Source: Christiangramia sp. (GTDB lineage Bacteria; Bacteroidota; Bacteroidia; Flavobacteriales; Flavobacteriaceae). Taken from it: a stretch of DNA of 64,000 bases. Every line of letters begins with the position of its first letter. The first letter of the stretch is position 1. Made by a program: the position numbers and the translations under genes. Below, piece after piece: positions 52,703 through 60,787 of the stretch. The notes beneath the pieces are model-generated. The model ran no database searches and was not told where the DNA came from. It saw only the letters and a list, made by a program, of their open reading frames with translations. Location of the stretch: contig NZ_JAPYPC010000009.1 of NCBI RefSeq assembly GCF_029937855.1, positions 1-64,000 of the forward strand, read 5' to 3'.

Positions 52703-53455
52703 TTATAATTGTTTAATTTTTATATTCCTGTACCATACCGGGTCGCTATGATCCTGCAAAGCAATATGTCCTTTCCTACTGGCGCCAAAACCTTCCCATT
52801 CGCTGAATTTTGATTTGCTCACCATTTTCTTCCATTCGTCTCCATGCACAGGAAATTCTGTCACTTTTACGCCATTCAGTTTTACCCAACCAATATTCTC
52901 CTGATGATCTATATGAATAACTTCTTTGTTCCACTCTCCTGCAGGTTTGGTGGCATCTTCTGAAGGGGGCACCATATCATATAAAGCTCCTGCAGTTCGG
53001 TTAAGGCCATTTTTCGCATCAGGGTGTTTCTCGTTATCGAGTACCTGAATCTCCGGACCTGTTAAATAAGGTTCATTATATTTTTCACTTTCCTGGACAG
53101 CCCACATAATTCCGCTATTTCCACCTTCTGAAATTTTCCACTCCAGGGATAATTCAAAATTTTCAAATTCTTCTTTAGTGATCAAATTCTCTGTTCCTTT
53201 TCTTTCTCCTTCTGAAGGTTTAAAAGCAATGGCTCCATCTTGCACTTGCCATTGATTAGAAATGGAATCACTATTAAATGCCTTCCATCCTTCCAGGTTT
53301 TTACCATTGAAAAGCTCCTGCCATTCTCCTTGTTTTTCTTCTGAATTTTCCATTTCAGTATTTTCAGCAACTTTAGTTTCCTCAGATTCCTTTTTTTCAT
53401 TTTTACAGGCAGTTAGCGCCAGTACAGAACATCCTATTAATAATAATCTCTTCAT
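52703..53455 (-). CDS. DUF1080 lipoprotein (3-keto-disaccharide hydrolase family)
   Basis: A 250-residue lipoprotein (lipobox LTAC, Cys17). The mature part is the DUF1080 jelly-roll fold (GWKAFNSDSISNQWQV, FELSLEWKISEGGNSGIMW, TGPEIQVLDNEKHPD, RKGHIALQDHSDPVWYRNI). Pfam PF06439 is now known as 3-keto-disaccharide hydrolase: members cleave glycosides oxidised at C3. It is followed on the same strand by sugar isomerase, Gfo/Idh/MocA and MFS genes, and across the divergent promoter there is a GMC oxidoreductase/gluconate-dehydrogenase-subunit pair that could carry out the C3 oxidation. Confidence 0.85.
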   Translation of the reverse strand: MKRLLLIGCSVLALTACKNEKKESEETKVAENTEMENSEEKQGEWQELFNGKNLEGWKAFNSDSISNQWQVQDGAIAFKPSEGERKGTENLITKEEFENFELSLEWKISEGGNSGIMWAVQESEKYNEPYLTGPEIQVLDNEKHPDAKNGLNRTAGALYDMVPPSEDATKPAGEWNKEVIHIDHQENIGWVKLNGVKVTEFPVHGDEWKKMVSKSKFSEWEGFGASRKGHIALQDHSDPVWYRNIKIKQL

Positions 53456-53466
53456 TGTTGATTGGT

Positions 53467-54519
53467 TTAAATTCCTAAAATTCGTTTTAGTTTATTTTTG
53501 TCTATATCAGATCCTGAGAAATCGTCAAATCTCTTCTGGGTGGCTTCAATAATATGTTTCTGTATAAATGGAGATCCTTCTTTAGCCCCCTGATCTGGAG
53601 ATTTAATACAGCATTCCCATTCCAAAACCGCCCAGACATCGCAGCCGTATTCCGTTAATTTTGAAAATATGGTTTTAAAATCTACCTGTCCGTCTCCGGG
53701 ATGGCGATACCTACCCGCCCGATCTTTCCAGTCACCATATCCACCAAACATTCCTTTTTTTCCAGTTGGATTAAATTCAGCGTCCTTTACATGAAACATT
53801 TTGATATAATCATGGTAATGGTCTATATACTCAATATAATCTAGCTGTTGCAATACAAAATGACTGGGATCGTAAAGTATATTCACCCTTTTATGATTGT
53901 TCGTGGCTTCTAGAAACCGTTCAAAAGTAACCCCATCATGCAAGTCTTCACCGGGATGAATTTCATAACAAACATCCACACCCTGCTCGTCAAATTCATT
54001 TAAGATAGGCAACCATCGTTTAGCAAGTTCACTAAAGCCTAATTCCAGAAGACCCTCTGGACGTTGAGGCCATGGATGTGCAGTATGCCACAATAATGCG
54101 CCACTAAAGGTGCCGTGTACGTCCAATCCCAGGTTTCTACTTGCTTTTGCGGCAAATTTAAGTTGGTCTATCGCCCAGTTGGTACGTTTTTCAGGATTGT
54201 TTTTATATTCGTCTGGCGCGAAATTATCGAACATAATATCATAAGCCGGATGAACCGCGACCAATTGCCCCTGAAGATGGGAACTTAGTTCGGTAATTTC
54301 TAAACCGTAAGATTCAACCTTTCCTTTAAGTTCCTCACAGTAGGTTTTGCTTTCTGCAGCTTTTTCCAAATCGATAAGCCTGGTCTCCCAGGTTGGGATC
54401 TGTATGCCTTTGTAGCCTAAATTTGAAGCCCATTCACATAATCCATCCAAAGAATTGAATGGTTCCTTATCGTCCATGAACTGAGCTAGAAATACAGCTG
54501 GTCCTTTAATAGTCTTCAT
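53467..54519 (-). CDS. Sugar phosphate isomerase/epimerase (AP endonuclease 2 TIM barrel)
   Basis: A 350-residue cytoplasmic TIM barrel of the xylose isomerase-like/IolE/IolI class. Metal-binding residues are consistent with E in YEIHPGEDLHDG, D/H in YDPSHF, H in KMFHVKDAEF and E in AVLEWECC. It would isomerise or epimerise a keto-sugar released by the DUF1080 hydrolase (inference). Separated from the Gfo/Idh gene by 11 bp, so cotranscribed. Confidence 0.87.
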   Translation of the reverse strand: MKTIKGPAVFLAQFMDDKEPFNSLDGLCEWASNLGYKGIQIPTWETRLIDLEKAAESKTYCEELKGKVESYGLEITELSSHLQGQLVAVHPAYDIMFDNFAPDEYKNNPEKRTNWAIDQLKFAAKASRNLGLDVHGTFSGALLWHTAHPWPQRPEGLLELGFSELAKRWLPILNEFDEQGVDVCYEIHPGEDLHDGVTFERFLEATNNHKRVNILYDPSHFVLQQLDYIEYIDHYHDYIKMFHVKDAEFNPTGKKGMFGGYGDWKDRAGRYRHPGDGQVDFKTIFSKLTEYGCDVWAVLEWECCIKSPDQGAKEGSPFIQKHIIEATQKRFDDFSGSDIDKNKLKRILGI

Positions 54520-54530
54520 TTGTTACTCTT

Positions 54531-55667
54531 TTATTCTTCTATATTTATCCAGATATTCCCTTTTTTATGGGAATCTACTGTTTTTTCAATAAAATTCATT
54601 CCTCTAAGGCCATCATCTAATTTTGGATAGGCTCCTTTGTGTTTGGTTTTATCTTTAATAGCCATAGCAACACCGTAATAAATATTGCCCATGGAGTCAA
54701 AAATACCTTCAGGATGTCCCGGAGGAAGTTTAGTTCCTTCCAGGGAAAATTCACTGTTATATTCATGCCCGGGTTTTAAGACCTGTAGCGCCATTCCTTC
54801 TTTCAATAAATAAAGATAATTTGGGTTTTCCTGTTCCCATTTTAATCCGCCATTATCCCCATAAATCTGGACAGTAAAATTATTTTCTTCTCCGGTGGCA
54901 ATCTGGCTGGCTCTTAGTACCCCTTTTATATTTTCCTGAAACCTTAGCAGCACAGTTCCATCGATATCCATTGGATTATCTTCATAAAGATAGTTAAGAT
55001 CGGCCAAAATTTTATCAACTTTCATTCCGGTTACATATTCAGCCATATTGTAAGCATGGGTTCCAATATCGCCAATGCAGCAGCTTATTCCAGATTTTTC
55101 AGGATCTAACCTCCAGGTGGCCGCTCGCTTTTCTTTATCGTGTATAAGCGGATTTATCCAACCCTGATAATATTGTATGTCTACCTTTTGGATTTTCCCT
55201 ATTTCACCATTAGCTATCATAGTCTTCATTTGCCTAATCATAGGATAACCTGTATAGGTATAGGTCACGGCAAATATGGTATCTTTTTTCTGCTGAATTT
55301 CATTCAGAATTTTAGCCTCTTCATAAGTGGTAGTGAGCGGTTTTTCACAAATCACATGAAAACCATTTTCCAGCAATCGTTTTGCCATGGGAAAATGAAG
55401 AAAATTGGGGGTAAGCACTGAAACTGCCTGGATCTTTTGATCTTCCGGAAGCTGGGATTCTTTCTCGATCAATTCATCCAGATCTTTATAAACCCTTGTG
55501 CTATCTAATTGAAGTTTTTCTCCAAATTTTAAACTTTTAGCATGTGCTATGTCAAAAACTCCTCCAACAATTTCAAACTGGTCAAACATATTAGCGGCTA
55601 CCCGGTGAAGGATTCCTATTAAAGAATCTTCTCCGCCACCTAAAATTCCGAGTCTTATTTTACTCAT
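54531..55667 (-). CDS. Gfo/Idh/MocA-family oxidoreductase
   Basis: A 378-residue NAD(P)-dependent dehydrogenase. The Rossmann start is LGILGGGEDSLIGILHRVA, EKPLTTTYEEA is the conserved Lys motif, and the second domain follows from about 150 (TYTGYPMIRQMKTMI). Catalytic region GDIGTHAYNMAEY contains the His. It oxidises or reduces a sugar or inositol, matching the neighbouring isomerase and transport genes. No signal peptide, so cytoplasmic. Confidence 0.9.
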   Translation of the reverse strand: MSKIRLGILGGGEDSLIGILHRVAANMFDQFEIVGGVFDIAHAKSLKFGEKLQLDSTRVYKDLDELIEKESQLPEDQKIQAVSVLTPNFLHFPMAKRLLENGFHVICEKPLTTTYEEAKILNEIQQKKDTIFAVTYTYTGYPMIRQMKTMIANGEIGKIQKVDIQYYQGWINPLIHDKEKRAATWRLDPEKSGISCCIGDIGTHAYNMAEYVTGMKVDKILADLNYLYEDNPMDIDGTVLLRFQENIKGVLRASQIATGEENNFTVQIYGDNGGLKWEQENPNYLYLLKEGMALQVLKPGHEYNSEFSLEGTKLPPGHPEGIFDSMGNIYYGVAMAIKDKTKHKGAYPKLDDGLRGMNFIEKTVDSHKKGNIWINIEE

Positions 55668-55677
55668 AAAATATAAT

Positions 55678-56916
55678 TTATATTTCTATATCTTTTTTAT
55701 CGATCTTTTCGTTTTTAAAGAATAATGCAAAAAGAAGCATTACCAAAAATGCAAATCCTGCCGGATAGATCCAGATGGTTTCCCAATCATGCATTTTTTC
55801 TCCCGTAAGATAAGCATTCGTTATAAGGCCCGCGACATAAAAGCCTATGAGCATTCCCACCCCATAAGTGGCCAGGGTAATTAATCCCTGGGCAGAACTT
55901 TTATATTTTGCACCTGCTTTAAAATCTGTATAGATCTGTCCTGAAACAAAGAAGAAATCATAACAAATCCCATGAAGGGCAATTCCCGTTAATAGCATAA
56001 AAATAAGTTCTCCCGAATCACCGTAAGCAAATAGAAGATATCTTAGCGTCCAGGCCAGCATTCCTGCAATAATAGTAAGTTTAAAGCCAAACCTCTTAAA
56101 GAAAAATGGCAATAAAAGCATAAATAAGACTTCGGAAGCCTGACCAATGGTCATAAGCCCTGTGGGATTATCCACTCCAATTTCTGAAAGGAATGGGTTC
56201 GTGTTCTGATAATAAAAGGCTAAAGGAATGCAGATTAAGACTGATGCCAGAAAGAACATGAGAAAATTACGGTCTTTCAGCAATCCCAAGGCGTCGAGCC
56301 CCAGGGTTTCTACAATGCTTACTTTTTTAGATTTATCGGCAGTTGGTGGTGTCTTAGGAAGAGTAAAACTAAACAGACCTAAAAATGCAGAAGCTATACT
56401 TACCATTAGAAAAGTATATTTGAGCATACCTTCCTGCCTGGCTTCCGGCGCATCCCAGAAGAATAAATAACTGATTACCAGTCCGGCAACAATCCAGCCT
56501 ATAGTTCCAAATACCCTGATTAGCGCAAATTCTTTGGCAGGATCTTTCATCTGGTTAAAACTAACCGAATTTACCAGAGCCAGAGTAGGCATGTATGCGA
56601 TCATGTAGCCCAAAACAAGAGGGTAGAAGGTGGTGAAATCGGTACTTTGATACATCATATATAAAAGTACAGCGCCAAATAAATGAAGGAAACCCAGGAT
56701 TCTTTCAGCATTAAAAAAGCGATCGGCAATTAATCCTATAATAAACGGGGCGATAATGGCTCCCCAGGATTGAGTAGAAAAGGCAGTGGAAATTTGAACA
56801 TCTGTGGCATCCAGATTGTATCCCAGGAAAGTTCCCAGGGTCACAAACCAACCTCCCCAAATAAAGAATTCCAGAAACATCATCAGGGAAAGTTGAAATC
56901 TAACTAATTTTGTCAT
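55678..56916 (-). CDS. MFS transporter of the nucleoside:H+ symporter (NupG-like) type
   Basis: A 412-residue permease with twelve hydrophobic segments. The start FFIWGGWFVTLGTFLG and the middle loop (about 195-210: PTADKSKKVSIVETLG) match the nucleoside permease subfamily that is common in Bacteroidota sugar catabolic loci. In such loci it is usually assumed to carry a sugar or glycoside through the inner membrane. It lies ten bases upstream of the Gfo/Idh gene and follows the TIM-barrel lipoprotein gene. Confidence 0.88.
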   Translation of the reverse strand: MTKLVRFQLSLMMFLEFFIWGGWFVTLGTFLGYNLDATDVQISTAFSTQSWGAIIAPFIIGLIADRFFNAERILGFLHLFGAVLLYMMYQSTDFTTFYPLVLGYMIAYMPTLALVNSVSFNQMKDPAKEFALIRVFGTIGWIVAGLVISYLFFWDAPEARQEGMLKYTFLMVSIASAFLGLFSFTLPKTPPTADKSKKVSIVETLGLDALGLLKDRNFLMFFLASVLICIPLAFYYQNTNPFLSEIGVDNPTGLMTIGQASEVLFMLLLPFFFKRFGFKLTIIAGMLAWTLRYLLFAYGDSGELIFMLLTGIALHGICYDFFFVSGQIYTDFKAGAKYKSSAQGLITLATYGVGMLIGFYVAGLITNAYLTGEKMHDWETIWIYPAGFAFLVMLLFALFFKNEKIDKKDIEI

Positions 56917-56935
56917 TTTAAATAGAGGCTTTGGT

Positions 56936-57934
56936 TTATAATTGTTTTCCGGCTTTTACAAGTAAATTCTTTGTGGCGAGTATACCCTCTTTTGGAGAAA
57001 CTTCATTTCCTTCAAACTCCACTCCTATATAACCAGTATATCCCGCATCTTTTACGATTTTCAGCATTTTTTTATAATCGATAATTTCTTCCTGGCCTTC
57101 TTCATCAAAAGTATAGGATTTAGCACTTACGGCTTTTGCATAAGGCATCATTTTCTCCACACCTTCGTATTTTGGATATTCTTCTATACAGGCAGCTTCC
57201 CATCTTTCACCACCTTCTCGTTTTAAACAGAAATTACCGAAGTCCGGTAGTGTCCCGCAATTCTCCATATCTACCATTTCCATAACTTCAACCAAAAGGT
57301 CTATGTTGGAAGAAAGGTAGCCGTGATTTTCTACAAGAATATTCACGTTTTTTCCTTTAGCGTATTCAGATAATTTTTTTAAGGCATCAGCCGCTGAGTT
57401 TTTCCAATCTTCGGGAACTTCAGCGCCAAAAAGGTTAACCCTTATAGAGTGGCAGCCTAAATAATTTGCGGCATCTACCCATTTTTTATGATCCTCTACC
57501 GCCTGATTCCTGGCGACAGCATCTGTAGAGGCCAGATCTCCCTCCCCATCTATCATTAAAAGAAGGTTCTCCATACCGTATTCTTCACTTTTGGCTTTAA
57601 GACCATCGAGAACCACCTGCATTTCCTCCTCTGGATCTTCGGCCTCATTTATTCTTTGGGCGTAAAACTGTGTTACATATTCTAATCCTTCAAAACCCAG
57701 ATCATTAGCTCTTTCTGCAAAATCCATAGGATCGAGTTCATCCGAAAAAATAGGTTTATTAAGTGACCATTGTGCCAGGGATAATTTAAAGAACAATGAA
57801 TCTTGAGATATTTCAGCATTCTCCTGCTGGACTATTTCAGATTTATTTTCTTTCGTTTCTTTACATGAAACCAGGAAAATAAAAAGAATGGCTAAAGCTA
57901 AGCTTGATAAGCTCTTAAGGAATTTTAGGTTCAT
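56936..57934 (-). CDS. Sugar isomerase-like TIM-barrel lipoprotein
   Basis: A 332-residue lipoprotein with lipobox LVSC (Cys24). The mature part is a xylose isomerase-like TIM barrel (SLAQWSLNKPIF, DLGFEGLEYVTQFYAQR, NILVENHGYLSS, TLPDFGNFC, YIGVEFEGNE), close to hydroxypyruvate isomerase-like proteins. Being exported, it can act on sugars in the periplasm, unlike the cytoplasmic homolog at 53467. First gene of the minus-strand sugar operon, divergent from the GMC oxidoreductase. Confidence 0.86.
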   Translation of the reverse strand: MNLKFLKSLSSLALAILFIFLVSCKETKENKSEIVQQENAEISQDSLFFKLSLAQWSLNKPIFSDELDPMDFAERANDLGFEGLEYVTQFYAQRINEAEDPEEEMQVVLDGLKAKSEEYGMENLLLMIDGEGDLASTDAVARNQAVEDHKKWVDAANYLGCHSIRVNLFGAEVPEDWKNSAADALKKLSEYAKGKNVNILVENHGYLSSNIDLLVEVMEMVDMENCGTLPDFGNFCLKREGGERWEAACIEEYPKYEGVEKMMPYAKAVSAKSYTFDEEGQEEIIDYKKMLKIVKDAGYTGYIGVEFEGNEVSPKEGILATKNLLVKAGKQL

Positions 57935-58032
57935 TGGGTTGGAATTAATTTTTAAACTGTGATTTAGTTAAGAAAAATGAAAAATAAAAGTAGGCTTTTT
58001 TTTAAACACGCAAAATTATCCGGTTAAATTTA

Positions 58033-58040
58033 TATATTTG
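58033..58040 (+). promoter_or_regulatory. Candidate -7 element for the GMC oxidoreductase gene
   Basis: TATATTTG fits TAnnTTTG exactly and lies 41 bases before the GTG start. No TTG was seen at the -33 distance, so an activator may be involved. It lies in the 147-bp divergent gap to the lipoprotein gene. Confidence 0.4.
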
Positions 58041-58081
58041 GAATACTTCAAACTAAAATTTCATCAATAAAATAATGTATT

Positions 58082-59785
58082 GTGAGTAATTATTACGAGA
58101 ATGACAATTACGACGCTATAGTTGTAGGTACAGGTATCAGCGGTGGTTGGGCTGCTAAAGAGCTTTGTGAAAAAGGTTTTAAAACACTGGTATTAGAAAG
58201 GGGAAGAATGGTAGAACATGTTAAGGATTATCCTACCATGAATGATGATCCGTGGGATTATAAATTCAAAGGACAGGTTCCCCGAGAAGAGAAAAAAAGG
58301 CAGTTTAAACAGGCAAGAACGGGATATACCGTGGCTGAACCCAGTAAACACTGGTTCGTAGATGATATAAAACACCCTTATAACGAAACTAAAAGATTTG
58401 ACTGGATGCGTGGATACCATGTAGGTGGCCGGTCTATTATGTGGGGAAGGCATAGCTATCGCTTAAGCGATATGGATTTTGAAGCAAATAAAAAGGACGG
58501 TCATGGTGTAGATTGGCCAATAAGATATAAAGATATTGCTCCGTGGTATGATCATGTGGAATCATATATAGGAGTCTGTGGTGAGAAATTAGGTTTAAGC
58601 CAATTACCAGATGGACAATTTTTACCACCGATGGATTTAAATTGTGTTGAAGATTATTTTAGAGAAAGTATCGCAGAGAATTTTGATGGTCGAGTAATGA
58701 CTTCTGGAAGAGTGGCCCATATTACTGGTGATAAGAAGTTTGAAGGAAGATCTAAATGTCAGTTTAGAAATAGATGTATACGTGGATGTCCTTATGGAGG
58801 ATATTTTAGTAGTAATGCTTCCACTTTGCCCGCTGCTGAAAGAACCGGAAATATGACCCTAAGGCCCAATTCAGTAGTTAGCCAGGTGATTTATGATCCT
58901 GAAACAAAAAAGGCATCGGGAGTTAAGGTTATAGATACGAATACCAAAGAAACTATGGAGTTCAAGGCAAATGTTATTTTCCTTTGTGCTTCTGCAGTAG
59001 CTTCAACCAGTATTTTAATGCAATCTAAATCTGATCGTTTTCCTGATGGGATGGGCAATGATTCCGGAGAACTTGGACATAACGTAATGGACCATCACTT
59101 TAAGGCGGGTGCTTCAGGTAAATATGACGGATTTAAAGATTCTTATTATAAAGGTAGAAAACCTAATGGTATTTATTTGCCACGATTCAGAAACCTGAAC
59201 GGAAGTGATAAAGATCTTGGATTTATTAGAGGATATGGCTATCAGGGTGGAGCCAGTAGAGGCAATTGGTCTGATAGCATTGCGGAAGCAGCTTATGGTG
59301 AAGACCTGAAAAAAGCGATCGTGGAGCCAGGAGGATGGACCATGGGACTAATGGGATTTGGAGAAACGCTTCCTTATCATGAAAATAAGATGACGCTGGA
59401 TTATAATAAACTGGACGAATGGGATCTCCCTACGGTGACCTTTGATGCAGAATTTAAGGAGAATGAATTGAAAATGCGTGAAGATATGGTTTCCCAGGCA
59501 GTTGAAATGCTTGAAAAAGCCGGATTTGATGAGGTGAATGGGTATGATGATATTGGAGCACCAGGGCTGGGAATCCACGAAATGGGAATGGCCAGAATGG
59601 GACGCGATCCAAAAACTTCTGTGTTAAATGGAAATAATCAGGTTCATGGAGTCCCGAATGTATATGTTACTGATGGGGCTTTTATGACCTCTGCAGGTTG
59701 CCAAAATCCATCTTTAACTTATATGGCTATGACAGCCAGGGCCGCAGATCATGCTTCAAAGAATTTTAAAAAGTCTAATGCTTAA
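58082..59785 (+). CDS. GMC-family oxidoreductase (catalytic subunit)
   Basis: A 567-residue flavoprotein. FAD motif VVGTGISGGWAAKELCEKG begins near residue 13. The middle has a Cys-containing segment (CQFRNRCIRGCPYGG), and the C-terminal GMC domain shows the catalytic His in GIHEMGMARMG and Asn in AGCQNPSLTYM. GTG start at 58082. It has no signal peptide. It is followed after eleven bases by a gluconate 2-dehydrogenase subunit 3-like gene with a twin-Arg signal, so the two are probably exported together. In this layout the complex oxidises sugars or glycosides, plausibly at C3. Confidence 0.92.
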   Translation: MSNYYENDNYDAIVVGTGISGGWAAKELCEKGFKTLVLERGRMVEHVKDYPTMNDDPWDYKFKGQVPREEKKRQFKQARTGYTVAEPSKHWFVDDIKHPYNETKRFDWMRGYHVGGRSIMWGRHSYRLSDMDFEANKKDGHGVDWPIRYKDIAPWYDHVESYIGVCGEKLGLSQLPDGQFLPPMDLNCVEDYFRESIAENFDGRVMTSGRVAHITGDKKFEGRSKCQFRNRCIRGCPYGGYFSSNASTLPAAERTGNMTLRPNSVVSQVIYDPETKKASGVKVIDTNTKETMEFKANVIFLCASAVASTSILMQSKSDRFPDGMGNDSGELGHNVMDHHFKAGASGKYDGFKDSYYKGRKPNGIYLPRFRNLNGSDKDLGFIRGYGYQGGASRGNWSDSIAEAAYGEDLKKAIVEPGGWTMGLMGFGETLPYHENKMTLDYNKLDEWDLPTVTFDAEFKENELKMREDMVSQAVEMLEKAGFDEVNGYDDIGAPGLGIHEMGMARMGRDPKTSVLNGNNQVHGVPNVYVTDGAFMTSAGCQNPSLTYMAMTARAADHASKNFKKSNA

Positions 59786-59796
59786 TATATAGAATT

Positions 59797-60441
59797 ATGA
59801 ACAGGAGACAAGTCTTAAAAAATTTAGGATTAGGTGCTGGAATATTTATAGTTGGCCCATCCACCCTTAGTTTACTTCAAAGCTGTAAGAATGAGCCAGA
59901 TTATGATTGGCAACCAACATTTTTATCTGCCTCTCATGGCTTCGCATTAAAGAACATATTGGATGTGATTTTACCCGCTACAGATACCCCAGGTGCATCA
60001 GACCTTAATATCGCCCAATTTATAGACTCTTATATGGATCAGGTCGCAGATGAAAACAGCCAAAGAAAATTTGAAGCATCTGCCGGAGCTTTTTCGAGAG
60101 CTTTTGAAGCGGAATATGATAAAGAGCAGAACGAAGGAAAGGCGGAAGATTTTGAAAATTTAATCAAGAAATATTTAAAAGCCACACCTGCAGAAAGAGA
60201 AGAGTATATTAAAAGGAATACGGAAACCCAAGATGCTCAAAATCAGGAGTCGGAAATGAAAATAGATCCGGATGCTGGATCCTACGCTTATTTAACCACA
60301 GTTCGGGAAATGGGAATTTGGGCCTGGAAAAATAGTGAGCAAATAGGGGAAAATGTATTATGGTATGACCCAATTCCTGGGGAATATATTCCTTGTGGAC
60401 CTGTTACCGATTTAGGTAATGGCAAAGCAATGGCTTTGTAA
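59797..60441 (+). CDS. Gluconate 2-dehydrogenase subunit 3-family protein with Tat-like signal
   Basis: A 214-residue exported subunit. The N terminus NRRQVLKNLGLGAGIFIVG has a twin-Arg motif followed by a hydrophobic stretch and LLQSC, a possible lipobox (Cys30). Thus it may be a Tat-exported lipoprotein. The mature part is the helical gluconate-2-DH subunit 3 domain (FALKNILDVILPATDTPGA, GPVTDLGN). Such subunits carry their cofactor-containing GMC partner across the inner membrane and chaperone it. Confidence 0.88.
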   Translation: MNRRQVLKNLGLGAGIFIVGPSTLSLLQSCKNEPDYDWQPTFLSASHGFALKNILDVILPATDTPGASDLNIAQFIDSYMDQVADENSQRKFEASAGAFSRAFEAEYDKEQNEGKAEDFENLIKKYLKATPAEREEYIKRNTETQDAQNQESEMKIDPDAGSYAYLTTVREMGIWAWKNSEQIGENVLWYDPIPGEYIPCGPVTDLGNGKAMAL

Positions 60442-60456
60442 TTAAAATAAATAAAT

Positions 60457-60487
60457 AAGCTTCAATTTCTTTATTGGAGCTTTTTAG
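60457..60487 (+). terminator. Terminator after the GMC/subunit-3 operon
   Basis: AAGCTTCAAT (60457-60466) pairs with ATTGGAGCTT (60473-60482) with one G-U pair, then TTTAG. It separates the oxidoreductase operon from the SusC gene. Confidence 0.75.
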
Positions 60488-60674
60488 CTTTTTGTGAATT
60501 ATTAGAAAATTTATAGATATTTTCAACTTTATTAAAACTTTTTAATTTTCTGCATTTATTTTCTTGAAGAATAAAAGAAGAAATAATATGATAATATTAA
60601 AGTATTATTTTAAAAATTTGAAAATTCTTAAGCTTCTACTTAAGAATTAAATGAAAAATAGAATTTAAAAACCA

Positions 60675-60688
60675 CGAAAACGTTTTCG
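60675..60688. promoter_or_regulatory. LacI-type operator upstream of susC
   Basis: CGAAAACGTTTTCG is a perfect 14-bp palindrome with the central CG of LacI/GalR-type operators. It lies 100 bp before the SusC start. The gap 60489-60787 has no gene; the leader also holds the hairpin TGGGCAGAAGCCCA (60747-60760), 27 bp before the start. Confidence 0.6.
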
Positions 60689-60787
60689 CTAATTTTAAAG
60701 GTTAAATTGCTTTATTAACATTTATTTACATAATTTTATCACGGTTTGGGCAGAAGCCCAGATGATTCCAACTAAAACTAAATATTT

